Below, piece after piece: positions 16,818 to 26,140 of a stretch of DNA of 46,478 nucleotides. The position numbers and the translations under genes were made by a program. Location: contig JBAZJL010000006.1 in the NCBI GenBank assembly GCA_041651335.1, positions 1-46,478 of the forward strand, read 5' to 3'. Position 1 is the first letter of the stretch, and each line of letters starts with the position of its first letter. The DNA comes from UBA6220 sp041651335. Its GTDB lineage: Bacteria; Patescibacteriota; Minisyncoccia; Minisyncoccales; Minisyncoccaceae. The notes beneath the pieces are model-generated. The model was given only the letters and a program-made list of their open reading frames with translations. It did no database searches and was not told the origin of the DNA.

Positions 16818-18056
16818 ATGGATTTTCAGGAAGCAATAAAAAATTCTTATCGAATGATTTTAAGCAATAAAATGCGGTCTTTTTTGACAATGCTGGGAAT
16901 TATTATTGGGATAATGGCAGTAATCGTGGTTGTTTCTTTAGGAGCTTCGGCTCAAAGCTTGATTTTAAGTGAAGTAAAAAGTCTGGGTTCTAATTTAGTA
17001 GGAATCTTGCCTGGAAAATCAGACCCCAAAGGGCCACCAGCCTCTGCTTTTGGAGTTATTACAACAACTTTAAAATATAAAGACGGGGAAAGGATTTTAA
17101 AAAGAGACAATCCCAATCTCGAAAGTTTGTGTATGTATGTTCAAGGCACTGATACGGTGGTTTGGAATAATAACAATCCAGTGGTTACTTTTATGGGCGT
17201 AACTTCAAGTTATATCGAAGTTGAAGATGCTAAGATTGCTAGTGGAAGGTTTTTTACTGAAGAAGAAAATAATTCTAATGCCAAGGTGGTGGTTATTGGA
17301 AGCGAGGCGGCGAAAGATATTTTTGGCGATCAAGATCCAATCGGCAATCAAATAAAAATTAAGAAAAGTATTTTTAATGTAATCGGGGTTTTTGAAAAAA
17401 GAGGAGGCGGATTGGCTCAAAGCCAGGATAAAGAAATTTTTGTGCCCATTAAAACAGCTCAAACATTACTTTTGGGGATTGATTATCTTGGCTTTATAAG
17501 AATCAAAGTTGATCGTCCGGAAAATATTAATAATGTTATTGCTTTTGTTGAAGATGTTTTAAGAGATAGCCATAATATTCAAAATCCAGATGATGATGAT
17601 TTTAGCGTGCGAAGCAGTGCTTCGGCCCTAGACGCAATTTCACAAATAACCAATGCTGTTCAATTTTTTTTAACAGCCATAGCCGGAATTTCATTATTGG
17701 TGGGCGGTTTTGGCATTATGAATATAATGCTGGCTACGGTTCAAGAAAGAACTAAAGAAATAGGGCTAAGAAAAGCTGTGGGCGCGAAAAGTTCAGAGAT
17801 TACTTTACAATTTTTAATTGAAACAGTTTTTATAACTTTTCTTAGCGGAATTTTAGGAATTATTTTAGGGGTTTTTATTTCTTGGCTGGTGGCAGTTGTT
17901 GCCCAGGCTTTGGGATATAGCTGGGAGCTTATTATTTCTTTTTGGTCAATCGGATTGGGCTGTTTCGTGTCTATTGGCGTGGGTCTTGTTTTTGGAATTA
18001 TTCCAGCCAGAAGGGCCAGCTTTTTGAATCCAATTGAGGCGTTGCGTTATGAATAA
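16818..18056 (+). CDS. MacB-like FtsX-type ABC permease (first of a pair)
   Basis: Permease of 412 residues: membrane helix at about 19-42 (SFLTMLGIIIGIMAVIVVVS), MacB-type extracytoplasmic domain (about 48-280), then three helices in the C-terminal third. The conserved segment is QERTKEIGLRKAVGAKSS and the C-terminus is PARRASFLNPIEALRYE, as in the 7619 permease. Its stop codon overlaps the start of the next permease by eight bases, so the two are likely made in equal amounts and may form a heterodimer. Confidence 0.93.
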   Translation: MDFQEAIKNSYRMILSNKMRSFLTMLGIIIGIMAVIVVVSLGASAQSLILSEVKSLGSNLVGILPGKSDPKGPPASAFGVITTTLKYKDGERILKRDNPNLESLCMYVQGTDTVVWNNNNPVVTFMGVTSSYIEVEDAKIASGRFFTEEENNSNAKVVVIGSEAAKDIFGDQDPIGNQIKIKKSIFNVIGVFEKRGGGLAQSQDKEIFVPIKTAQTLLLGIDYLGFIRIKVDRPENINNVIAFVEDVLRDSHNIQNPDDDDFSVRSSASALDAISQITNAVQFFLTAIAGISLLVGGFGIMNIMLATVQERTKEIGLRKAVGAKSSEITLQFLIETVFITFLSGILGIILGVFISWLVAVVAQALGYSWELIISFWSIGLGCFVSIGVGLVFGIIPARRASFLNPIEALRYE

Positions 18057-19290
18057 TATAATTAATTATTTTAAAATAGCTTGGAAAAGTCTGGGACAGC
18101 AAAAATCCCGGACTATTTTGACAATCATTGCTTTAAGCATTGGAATAGCTTTATTGATTATAATGTTTGCTGCCGGAGAAGGTTTAAAAGGAATGGTTCT
18201 TTCCGAGCTTGATATTTATAATCCTGATACAATCAGTATCGAAGTAAAGGTTCCGGGCAAAGGAAATATTTCTAGCGCTACATCAATGGCTGGAGGAAAT
18301 AATATTACTACTTTTAAAAACAAAGACGTTGAAGCAATCGCTAAATTGGAAAATATAAAATCATATTTTTCTTATGTAACCGGCCAAGAGATTTTTAAAT
18401 ATAAAAATGCAAACCAATTGGGAATAATTTTTGGCTATGGGTTTGCTGCTTCTGAGATGCAAAAATTAGAAACTAAAGCCGGACTTTTTTATACAAAAGA
18501 GGAAGAAGATAGCTTGGCAACGGTTGTGGTTTTAGGATCAAAAATCAAAGAAAATTTATTTGGAGACCAAGAGGCAATCAATGAAAATGTTTATATTCGG
18601 GGCATGCCTTTTCGGGTGGTGGGGGTTTTAAAAGAACAAGGAGGGGGATTTATGGATATGGATTCTATTTCTTATATTCCTACCAAAACAATGCAGAAAA
18701 AATTATTGGGCACTGATTATGTTATCGGGGTTTTAGTAGAAGTGATGGATTCCAAAAAAATAAACAGCGTTAAAGACGATATTCAATTTTTAATAGATGA
18801 AAGGCACAATATTACGGATCCGGAAAAAAGAGATTTTCAAATTATGACTATGGCAGAGGCCAAAGAAATGGTTAACACTGTTTTAAACGCCATTACTTTA
18901 TTATTAGTGGCTTTAACTTTTATTTCTTTGATTGTGGGCGGAGTGGGAATTACAAATATTATGTATGTTTCTGTAATCGAAAGAACTTTTGAAATCGGAT
19001 TAAGGAGGGCGGTGGGTGCAAAAAAAAATGATGTCCGTTGGCAATTTTTAGCCGAAGCAATTATTTTAACATTTTTTGGAGGAGTTTTTGGAATAATTAT
19101 CGGGGCCACCGTGGCTTTGGTTATTTATTTTTTAGCCATAGCCGTTGGCTTAAATTGGACTTATAATGTTTCTATTTTTTCAATAATTTTAGCTTTGGGA
19201 TTTTCTAGTTGTTTGGGTTTTGTTTTTGGAGTTTTTCCAGCCCAGAAAGCAGCCCAATTGGATCCGATTATCGCGCTAAGAAAAGATTAA
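18049..19290 (+). CDS. MacB-like FtsX-type ABC permease (second of a pair)
   Basis: Permease of 413 residues with the same topology: first helix at about 23-43 (TIIALSIGIALLIIMFAAGE), extracytoplasmic domain (about 45-285), three C-terminal helices and PAQKAAQLDPIIALRKD at the end. I chose the ATG at 18049, inside the end of the preceding gene (ATGAATAA overlap), rather than the upstream TTG at 18034. It has diverged more from the other two permeases: ERTFEIGLRRAVGAKKND replaces the common version and the C-terminal motif is degenerate. That supports a specialised partner role. Confidence 0.92.
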   Translation: MNNIINYFKIAWKSLGQQKSRTILTIIALSIGIALLIIMFAAGEGLKGMVLSELDIYNPDTISIEVKVPGKGNISSATSMAGGNNITTFKNKDVEAIAKLENIKSYFSYVTGQEIFKYKNANQLGIIFGYGFAASEMQKLETKAGLFYTKEEEDSLATVVVLGSKIKENLFGDQEAINENVYIRGMPFRVVGVLKEQGGGFMDMDSISYIPTKTMQKKLLGTDYVIGVLVEVMDSKKINSVKDDIQFLIDERHNITDPEKRDFQIMTMAEAKEMVNTVLNAITLLLVALTFISLIVGGVGITNIMYVSVIERTFEIGLRRAVGAKKNDVRWQFLAEAIILTFFGGVFGIIIGATVALVIYFLAIAVGLNWTYNVSIFSIILALGFSSCLGFVFGVFPAQKAAQLDPIIALRKD

Positions 19291-19358
19291 TAAAAGTAGA
19301 TTTTTTTCTAAAATTTTGCTATTGTTAGTTCATTAGATTTTATAAATTAATAATATAT

Positions 19359-20252
19359 ATGACTTTTAAAAAATATTTTCCATTAATCGTTTTTCTAGCG
19401 ATTTTTTTTATTGCTGGTTTTGCTTTTTCCGCAGAAACGAATGACCCAATTGACGGAGTTTGCGGATCAGCCAATGGATTAGCCATTCCATATCCACCAA
19501 GTGATAATTTTTGTACGGCCGGAACATTTAATCCTCTTCCAAGTTCTGGGCCTTGGAAATGGACTTGCAATGGAGTTAATGGGGGAAAAAATGCAGATTG
19601 CGCCACTAAAGAAATGCCCTTAGAAGAAACAATAGACGCTAATTTTAAATCCAGGCAAATTGATTTTTGCTTAGAAAACCAAAAGCCGATTATTTATTAT
19701 TTTGGATCAAATTCTTGTCCGCACTGCTCTTGGGAAGATCCAATTATCAGCCAAGTTGCAGAAAGTTTTGGGGACTATATTTCTTATCACAAAAATATAG
19801 ATACTGGCGCTGATCAAAATATTTTTACCCAATATAGCGGAGGGAGTATTCCCTTAATTGTGATTGGTTGTAAGTATTATCGGCTTGGCTCAGGAGAGCA
19901 AATCGGAGTAGAAGAAGAAAAACAAGCCCTTGAAAAAATTATTTGCAAAGCCACTGGAAATAAGCCAGCTAGCATTTGCCAATCACCAGAAGAAACTGTT
20001 TGTACCGAAGAATATGCTCCGGTTTGCGGAAATAACGGTATTACTTATTCCAATAAATGTTTTGCTAGTCTTGCTCAAACAGTAATTAGTTATGAAGGAG
20101 AGTGTCAAAATAAAAATTCGCAAAATAAAATCGGAAACATCACATTGGAAAAACCATTGAATCAAATGAATAGGAATGAATTAATCAGGGTTTTGATAAT
20201 GATTTTACAATCGATTTTAGCCAAAGCAGGAGAGGCTAACATCAATCTTTAA
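19359..20252 (+). CDS. Secreted thioredoxin-like protein fused to a Kazal-like domain
   Basis: Protein of 297 residues. A signal peptide or N-terminal helix (about 1-25, ending FAFSA) is followed by a Cys/Trp module (33-85: VCGSANG...FCTAGT...WKWTC...C) like that in the surface protein at the window start. A thioredoxin-like domain (about 100-200) has the redox motif CPHC at 120-123 and a cis-Pro candidate in GGSIPLIVIG. A Kazal-like domain (about 207-250, YAPVCGNNGITYSNKC...GEC) keeps Cys 215, 223, 234 and 249 but lacks one of the six classical cysteines. A short helix ends the protein. Likely roles are extracytoplasmic disulfide chemistry and protease inhibition, both inferred from motifs. 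Confidence 0.85.
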   Translation: MTFKKYFPLIVFLAIFFIAGFAFSAETNDPIDGVCGSANGLAIPYPPSDNFCTAGTFNPLPSSGPWKWTCNGVNGGKNADCATKEMPLEETIDANFKSRQIDFCLENQKPIIYYFGSNSCPHCSWEDPIISQVAESFGDYISYHKNIDTGADQNIFTQYSGGSIPLIVIGCKYYRLGSGEQIGVEEEKQALEKIICKATGNKPASICQSPEETVCTEEYAPVCGNNGITYSNKCFASLAQTVISYEGECQNKNSQNKIGNITLEKPLNQMNRNELIRVLIMILQSILAKAGEANINL

Positions 20253-20291
20253 TTTTTAATATTTTAAATTTTTAATTTTATTTTAAAGTTA

Positions 20292-20319
20292 TTGCAAAAT
20301 AATTTTAAAATGATAGGAT
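20292..20319 (+). promoter_or_regulatory. Possible promoter of the uvrBAC operon
   Basis: TTGCAA (20292-20297) and TAGGAT (20314-20319) are 16 bases apart, each a 4/6 match. Transcription would start almost at the uvrB ATG (20328). AGGA in the same segment lies nine bases before the ATG and could instead be a weak ribosome-binding site. Confidence 0.35.
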
Positions 20320-20327
20320 AAAGCCCT

Positions 20328-22355
20328 ATGAAGTTCAAGCTTCAGGCAAATATCAAGCCAAAGGGCGACCAGCCAAAAGCCATTAAAGAGTTGGTTCGCG
20401 GGTGGCAAAATGGTTTTCAAAAACAGACATTATTGGGAGTGACTGGCTCGGGAAAAACTTTTACCATTGCCAATATGATTGAACATATCCAGAAGCCGTG
20501 TCTGGTGATTTCGCATAACAAAACCTTAGCAGCTCAGCTATGTAATGAATTCCGAGAATTTTTTCCAGAAAATGCTGTGGAATATTTTGTTAGTTATTAT
20601 GATTATTACCAGCCAGAAACCTATATGGCAGCCACAGATACTTATATCGAGAAAGAAGCTCAAATAAATAGCGAAATTGACCGGCTGCGTCATGCTTGTA
20701 CCCAGTCCTTAATTAGCCGAAAAGATGTGATTATTGTTGCATCGGTTTCTTGTATTTATGGGCTAGGCTCTCCAGAAGAATATAAAGAAACTGTTTATCA
20801 TTTAAAACAAGGTCAAAAAATAAGCCGGACTTCTTTGGCAAAAAAATTAATTGGTTTGCAATTTGAAAGAACCACTGCTGACTTAACTAGGGGATCATTT
20901 CGCTTACGCGGACAAATTTTAGAATTAATGCCGATTAATGAGAAAACAATTTATCGCTTTTTGATTTCAGAAAAAATAGATTTGATTGAAAAAATAGACC
21001 CTATTACCAGAAAAGCTCTAGGATTAACGAGCGAAGTGTTTTTATTTCCAGCCAAGCATTACATTATTAATGAAAAAATAAAAACTCGGGCGATTAAATC
21101 AATCCGCGAAGAACTGGCCGAACAATTAAATTTTTTTGAAAAACAAAATAAAATTTTAGAAAAAGAAAGATTAAAGCGAAGGGTAAATTATGATTTAGAA
21201 ATGATTGAAAATATTGGTTATTGCCAAGGCATTGAAAACTATTCTCGCCATTTTGATAATCGTCAATCCGGACAACCCCCTTTTACTCTTTTGGATTATT
21301 TTAAACGAGCTGATAATGATTTTTTGGTAGTAATCGATGAATCGCACGCTACAATCCCTCAAATCGGAGGTATGTATTTTGGAGATTATTCTCGAAAAAA
21401 GTCTTTAATTGATAATGGATTTCGGCTGCCAAGCGCTTATGACAACCGACCTTTAAAATTTGAAGAATTTTCCGATCGAGCAAAAAGATTAGTTTACGTT
21501 TCCGCTACTCCAGGATCAGAAGAATTAAAACAAAGTGAACAAGTCGTAGAACAAATCGTTCGACCCACAGGATTGATTGATCCGGAAATAGTTATTTGTC
21601 CGATTACTGGATCAGCAAAAAATGATTCACAAATTCAAGATTTAATTAAAAGAATCAAAGAAAGGGTTATTGCTCAAGAAAGAGTTTTGGTTACTACTTT
21701 AACGAAGCGCATGGCCGAGGATTTAAATGATTATTTGGAAAAAGAAAAAATCAAAGTTAAATATCTGCATAGTGATATTAAAACTTTAGATCGTGTAGAA
21801 ATAATTACTGATTTAAGAAAAGGAAAGATCGATGTAATTGTGGGCGTAAATTTATTAAGAGAAGGATTAGATATGCCCGAGGTGTCATTGGTAGCTATTT
21901 TAGACGCTGATAAAGAAGGATTTTTAAGAAACGAAACCAGTTTAATTCAAACAATCGGTCGGGCAGCTAGAAATGTAAACGGACAAGTTGTTTTATATGC
22001 TGATAATATGACAGGATCAATTACTAGGGCGATTGAAGAAACAAATCGGCGTCGAGAAATTCAAATAGAATATAATCGAAAAAATAAAATTACTCCGAAA
22101 ACAATTGAAAAAGAAATCAAGAATATTCTAGAGCAATTTGGATTGGAAAAAAGAAATAATTCTGGAAAAGATAAAACCAAAGAAATTTTAAAAATGGACT
22201 TGGTTGGTGATGCTCGTTCTTTTTCTGAAATTTTAAAAGATAAAAAACAAAAAATGAAAAAAGCAGCGGAAATGCTCGAGTTTGAATTAGCAGCTTTATT
22301 AAGAGATGAAATTAAAGAATTAGAAAAACAAATAAAGAAAACAAATGCAAAATAA
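20328..22355 (+). CDS. uvrB: Excinuclease ABC subunit B
   Basis: DNA-damage verification helicase of nucleotide excision repair, 675 residues, full family length. Motif I is GVTGSGKTFTIAN; the beta-hairpin region reads YYDYYQPETYMAATDTYIEK; the DEAD-like motif is VVIDESHATIPQIGGM; then LREGLDMPEVSLVAILDADK and the arginine-finger region QTIGRAARN. The C-terminal UVR motif (about 634-668) binds UvrC. It overlaps uvrA by 11 bases. Having uvrB, uvrA and uvrC adjacent in one transcript is compact; in many bacteria uvrC is elsewhere. Confidence 0.97.
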   Translation: MKFKLQANIKPKGDQPKAIKELVRGWQNGFQKQTLLGVTGSGKTFTIANMIEHIQKPCLVISHNKTLAAQLCNEFREFFPENAVEYFVSYYDYYQPETYMAATDTYIEKEAQINSEIDRLRHACTQSLISRKDVIIVASVSCIYGLGSPEEYKETVYHLKQGQKISRTSLAKKLIGLQFERTTADLTRGSFRLRGQILELMPINEKTIYRFLISEKIDLIEKIDPITRKALGLTSEVFLFPAKHYIINEKIKTRAIKSIREELAEQLNFFEKQNKILEKERLKRRVNYDLEMIENIGYCQGIENYSRHFDNRQSGQPPFTLLDYFKRADNDFLVVIDESHATIPQIGGMYFGDYSRKKSLIDNGFRLPSAYDNRPLKFEEFSDRAKRLVYVSATPGSEELKQSEQVVEQIVRPTGLIDPEIVICPITGSAKNDSQIQDLIKRIKERVIAQERVLVTTLTKRMAEDLNDYLEKEKIKVKYLHSDIKTLDRVEIITDLRKGKIDVIVGVNLLREGLDMPEVSLVAILDADKEGFLRNETSLIQTIGRAARNVNGQVVLYADNMTGSITRAIEETNRRREIQIEYNRKNKITPKTIEKEIKNILEQFGLEKRNNSGKDKTKEILKMDLVGDARSFSEILKDKKQKMKKAAEMLEFELAALLRDEIKELEKQIKKTNAK

Positions 22356-24915
22356 GATAATTATCAAAGGGGCGAAAGAACATAACTTAAAAAATATTTC
22401 TTTAGAGATCCCTCGCAATAAAATGGTTGTTTTTACCGGTGTTTCTGGCTCGGGAAAATCAAGCTTGGCTTTTGATACGATTTTTGCTGAGGGTCAGCGA
22501 CGCTATATCGAATCTTTATCATCTTATGCCCGCCAATTCTTAGGCGGAATGCAAAAACCAGATGTTGACGAAATTGAAGGATTGTCGCCAGCCATTTCTA
22601 TTAGCCAAAAAGCCCATAGTAGTAACCCTCGTTCAACGGTAGCAACGATTACCGAGATTTATGATTATTTAAGGGTTTTGTTTGCTCGGATTGGAAAACC
22701 ATATTGTCCTGATTGTGGCTCGGAAATAAACAAGTTATCAATTGACGAAATTTTTAAAAAAATAGAAGAAAGCGTTAAGCAAAAAAATCAGCAAGGCAAT
22801 TTAATGATTTTAGCGCCGATAGTTCGCGGAAGAAAGGGGGAATATTTTCAAATGCTTCAAGATACTTATGAAGCAGGATTTTTAGAGGTGAGAATCGATG
22901 GGGAAGTAAAAAGTTTACGTCAAAAAATTTCTTTGGAAAAAACAAAAGCTCATACTATTGAAATAGTAATTGATAAAATATTTTTTAATAAAATTGACGA
23001 TGAATTTGAATTTCGCTTAAATGAAGCAATTGAAACAGCAGTTGATATGTCTAACGGGCTTTGTTCAATTATTTTTCCAAATAAGCAAGAGCAGATTTTT
23101 AGCACAGAATATTCTTGCCCAAAGTGCGGATTCAGTTTTCCCGAAATAGAGCCCAGATTATTTAGTTTTAATAGTCCTTATGGATTTTGCGAATATTGTC
23201 ATGGCTTGGGTACGGAAAATATTTATTCCACTGCTCCTTGCCCAGTTTGCTTGGGGAAAAGGCTAAATAAAAATGCTTTAAGCGTAAAAATAAACGAAAA
23301 AAATATTTGGGAAATAACAATTTTGACAGTTGAAAAAGCAGTTGAATTTTTTAATAAATTCGAAAAAGAATCAAGTAAAAAAGATAAAGAGATTTCCGGA
23401 GTAATCTTAAATGAAATTAAAAACCGGCTTCAATTTTTATTGGACGTGGGGCTTCATTATATTAATTTAAGTCGGATGTCTGGATCGCTTTCCGGGGGAG
23501 AAGCCCAAAGAATTCGTTTGGCTTCCCAAATCGGAACAAAACTAGTTGGGGCGCTTTATGTTTTAGATGAGCCAACAATCGGGTTGCATCAAAAAGACAA
23601 CGTGATGTTGGTTAAAGCCTTGCGCAATCTTTGCGATTCAGGAAATTCGATTATTGTGGTTGAACATGATGAAGATACAATTATGGCCAGCGACTGGTTG
23701 GTTGATTTTGGCCCTAGGGCCGGAGTTCATGGGGGCGAAATAGTTTTTTCCGGCCCATTGAATGATATTTTTTTAAAAAATCAAGCTGAAAATAATTTTG
23801 ATTGCAAAATAATCGGCAGTGCCAAAAAATCATTAACCGGAAAATATTTACGCAATGAAGAAAAAATTTTATTACCAGTAACAAGAAGAGGAATTCAAGA
23901 CAAAACATTAAAATTAAAAATTAAAAATGCTTTTGAGCATAATTTAAAAAACTTAAACGTGGAAATACCTTTGGGCCGATTTGTTTGTTTGACTGGAGTT
24001 TCTGGTTCGGGAAAATCTACTTTGATGAATGATATAATTTATCGATATGTAACTGGAAAAATAAATCATGTTAAGCGCGAAATCAAAGTTGAAGAAATAA
24101 AAAATGTGGAATATCTGGATAAAGTAATTCGAATTGATCAATCTTTAATCGGTCGAAGTTCTCGTTCTAATCCAGCCACTTATACTAAGATTTTTGATGA
24201 AATCAGAGAGCTTTTTGCCATGACCCCGGAAGCAAAAATGAGAGGATACAAATCTGGAAGATTTAGTTTTAATAAGCCAGGAGGAAGATGTGAAAATTGC
24301 GAAGGCAAGGGAACTTTGGAAATAGAAATGCATTTTTTGCCAAACGTAGAAATTGTTTGCGATGTTTGCAAGGGAAAAAGATTTAATAAAGAAACCTTAT
24401 CCATTAATTATAAAAATAAGAATATTGCCGAAGTTTTAAATATGACCATTGAGGAGGCTGTGGAATTTTTTCGCGATATTCCTAATATTTATGATAAATT
24501 AAAAGTTTTAAATGAGGTGGGATTAGGTTATTTGACTTTGGGTCAGCCAGCCACTACTTTAAGCGGAGGCGAATCGCAGAGAATCAAATTAAGTCGAGAG
24601 CTTTCTAAGCGAGGAACAACCAGAACGCTTTATCTTTTAGATGAGCCAACAACTGGCTTGCATTATGACGATATCAAGAAATTAATAATTTTACTTCAAG
24701 ACTTGGTTTCTTTTGGAAATACGGTTTTAGTAATTGAACATAACCTTGATTTTATCAAATGTGCCGATTGGATTATTGATTTGGGTCCTGAAGGCGGGGA
24801 TCAAGGCGGGCAGATAGTGGCAGAAGGCACTCCAGAAGAATTGGCAAAAAAGCCAACTTGGACTGGAAAGTATCTAAGAAAAACATTGTTAAAAAATGAA
24901 TTGCCTAATAAATAA
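22345..24915 (+). CDS. uvrA: Excinuclease ABC subunit A, shortened
   Basis: Damage-recognition ATPase of 856 residues with two ABC modules. The first Walker A is GVSGSGKSSLAFDTIFAEGQ (about 32-51) and the first signature LSGGEAQRIRLAS; the second Walker A is GVSGSGKSTLMND and its signature LSGGESQRIKLSREL. The C-terminal zinc module is intact (CENCEGKG and CDVCKGKR). The protein is about 85-95 residues shorter than well-known UvrAs. The gap falls in the first module, where CEYCHGLGTENIYSTAPCPV joins directly to CLGKRLN and the usual segment between those two Cys pairs is gone. It overlaps uvrC by 20 bases. Confidence 0.96.
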   Translation: MQNKIIIKGAKEHNLKNISLEIPRNKMVVFTGVSGSGKSSLAFDTIFAEGQRRYIESLSSYARQFLGGMQKPDVDEIEGLSPAISISQKAHSSNPRSTVATITEIYDYLRVLFARIGKPYCPDCGSEINKLSIDEIFKKIEESVKQKNQQGNLMILAPIVRGRKGEYFQMLQDTYEAGFLEVRIDGEVKSLRQKISLEKTKAHTIEIVIDKIFFNKIDDEFEFRLNEAIETAVDMSNGLCSIIFPNKQEQIFSTEYSCPKCGFSFPEIEPRLFSFNSPYGFCEYCHGLGTENIYSTAPCPVCLGKRLNKNALSVKINEKNIWEITILTVEKAVEFFNKFEKESSKKDKEISGVILNEIKNRLQFLLDVGLHYINLSRMSGSLSGGEAQRIRLASQIGTKLVGALYVLDEPTIGLHQKDNVMLVKALRNLCDSGNSIIVVEHDEDTIMASDWLVDFGPRAGVHGGEIVFSGPLNDIFLKNQAENNFDCKIIGSAKKSLTGKYLRNEEKILLPVTRRGIQDKTLKLKIKNAFEHNLKNLNVEIPLGRFVCLTGVSGSGKSTLMNDIIYRYVTGKINHVKREIKVEEIKNVEYLDKVIRIDQSLIGRSSRSNPATYTKIFDEIRELFAMTPEAKMRGYKSGRFSFNKPGGRCENCEGKGTLEIEMHFLPNVEIVCDVCKGKRFNKETLSINYKNKNIAEVLNMTIEEAVEFFRDIPNIYDKLKVLNEVGLGYLTLGQPATTLSGGESQRIKLSRELSKRGTTRTLYLLDEPTTGLHYDDIKKLIILLQDLVSFGNTVLVIEHNLDFIKCADWIIDLGPEGGDQGGQIVAEGTPEELAKKPTWTGKYLRKTLLKNELPNK

Positions 24916-26137
24916 AATAAAGGGTTTGCCGGATCGTCCCGGAATTTATCTTTTTTATAATCAAAAAAAAGAGCTGGTTTATGTTGGCAAAGCAACTTGT
25001 TTAAAAAATCGAGTTAAAAGTTATTTTTTAAAATTAAAAAATTATCGACCCATTGAAGCACTAATTTCTCAGGTAACAGACATAAAATGGCAAGAAACTG
25101 ATTCTGCTCTAGAAGCCTTGATCTTAGAAGCTAATTATATTAAAAAATTTCGACCAAAATATAATGTTAAAGAAAAAGACGACAAAAGCTGGAATTATTT
25201 GGTTATAACGAGCGAAGATTTTCCTAAATTGCAATCTGTTCGAGAACACGAATTGCTTGATTTTAAAAAAAAAGAACGAAAAAAATTCAAGTATTTATTC
25301 GGACCCTATGCCCAGATTAAAATAAAAGAAGTATTAAAAATACTTCATTCTTTATTTAACATCTCCCGCTGTTCGCCTAATCAAAAAAGACCTTGTTTTG
25401 ATTATCAGCTTGGCCATTGTTTGGGTGTTTGCACAAATCAAATAACGAAAAAAGATTATCAAGAAAAAGTTATCAGCCCATTGGTTTCTTTTTTAAAAGG
25501 CGATAAAAAAGGAATGCTGAAGAATTTAGAAAAAAAAATGAAGCAAGCCTCTCAAGAACAAAATTTTGAAGAAGCCGGAAGAATAAAAAATCAAATTTTT
25601 TCTTTAAAAAAAATAAAAGACTTTTCTCTTTTGGATAAAAGTTTTTTAGAAAACGAAGGCTTTTTCTTTCAGCAAAAAAATATTCAAAGGATTGAGGGTT
25701 ATGATATCTCTAATTTTGGAAGCGAGGCCAAGGTGGGCAGTATGGTTGTTTTTGATTCTCGTGGACCGCTAAAAAAAGAATATAAAAAATTTAGGATAAA
25801 AACCGTTATCGGCCAAAGCGATGTTGATTGCTTAAAAGAGATAATAGAAAGAAGATTAAAGCATGATGATTGGGATTGGCCACAGGTGATTTTGGTTGAT
25901 GGCGGAAAACCTCAGGTTAATGTTATAAAAAAAATAATTAAAAAAGCTAATAAATTTGCTTTTATTATTGGAATAGCAAAAGGGGTAGAGCGAAAGAAAA
26001 ACGAATTTATTTTTGATGAAACAGATTTAAGTTTTTTAAAATGGTTAAAGAATAATGAAAATTTATTAATTAGGGTTCGAGACGAGGCGCATCGTTTTGC
26101 AATTGCCTTTCAAAGAAACTTAATTCGAAAGCGTTGA
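24896..26137 (+). CDS. uvrC: UvrC-like excinuclease subunit without the C-terminal HhH domain
   Basis: Nuclease subunit of excision repair. The N-terminal GIY-YIG domain (about 10-90: LPDRPGIYLFYN...LVYVGKATCLKNRV) makes the 3' incision; a Cys-containing linker follows (CSPNQKRPCFDYQLGHCLGVC), then a UVR motif (about 215-240). The RNase H-like domain (about 265-410, starting EGYDISNFGSEAKVGSMVVF and including VILVDGGKPQVN) makes the 5' incision. At 413 residues it is far shorter than the usual 600 or so: the tandem helix-hairpin-helix DNA-binding region is absent. It ends in TGA, and a U32 gene starts three bases later. Confidence 0.93.
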   Translation: MNCLINKIKGLPDRPGIYLFYNQKKELVYVGKATCLKNRVKSYFLKLKNYRPIEALISQVTDIKWQETDSALEALILEANYIKKFRPKYNVKEKDDKSWNYLVITSEDFPKLQSVREHELLDFKKKERKKFKYLFGPYAQIKIKEVLKILHSLFNISRCSPNQKRPCFDYQLGHCLGVCTNQITKKDYQEKVISPLVSFLKGDKKGMLKNLEKKMKQASQEQNFEEAGRIKNQIFSLKKIKDFSLLDKSFLENEGFFFQQKNIQRIEGYDISNFGSEAKVGSMVVFDSRGPLKKEYKKFRIKTVIGQSDVDCLKEIIERRLKHDDWDWPQVILVDGGKPQVNVIKKIIKKANKFAFIIGIAKGVERKKNEFIFDETDLSFLKWLKNNENLLIRVRDEAHRFAIAFQRNLIRKR

Positions 26138-26140
26138 TTT

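Noticed and set aside
23714..24404. Several minus-strand open frames opposite uvrA
   Set aside because: They are shadows of the plus-strand coding frame, lack domain features and overlap strongly conserved UvrA motifs.
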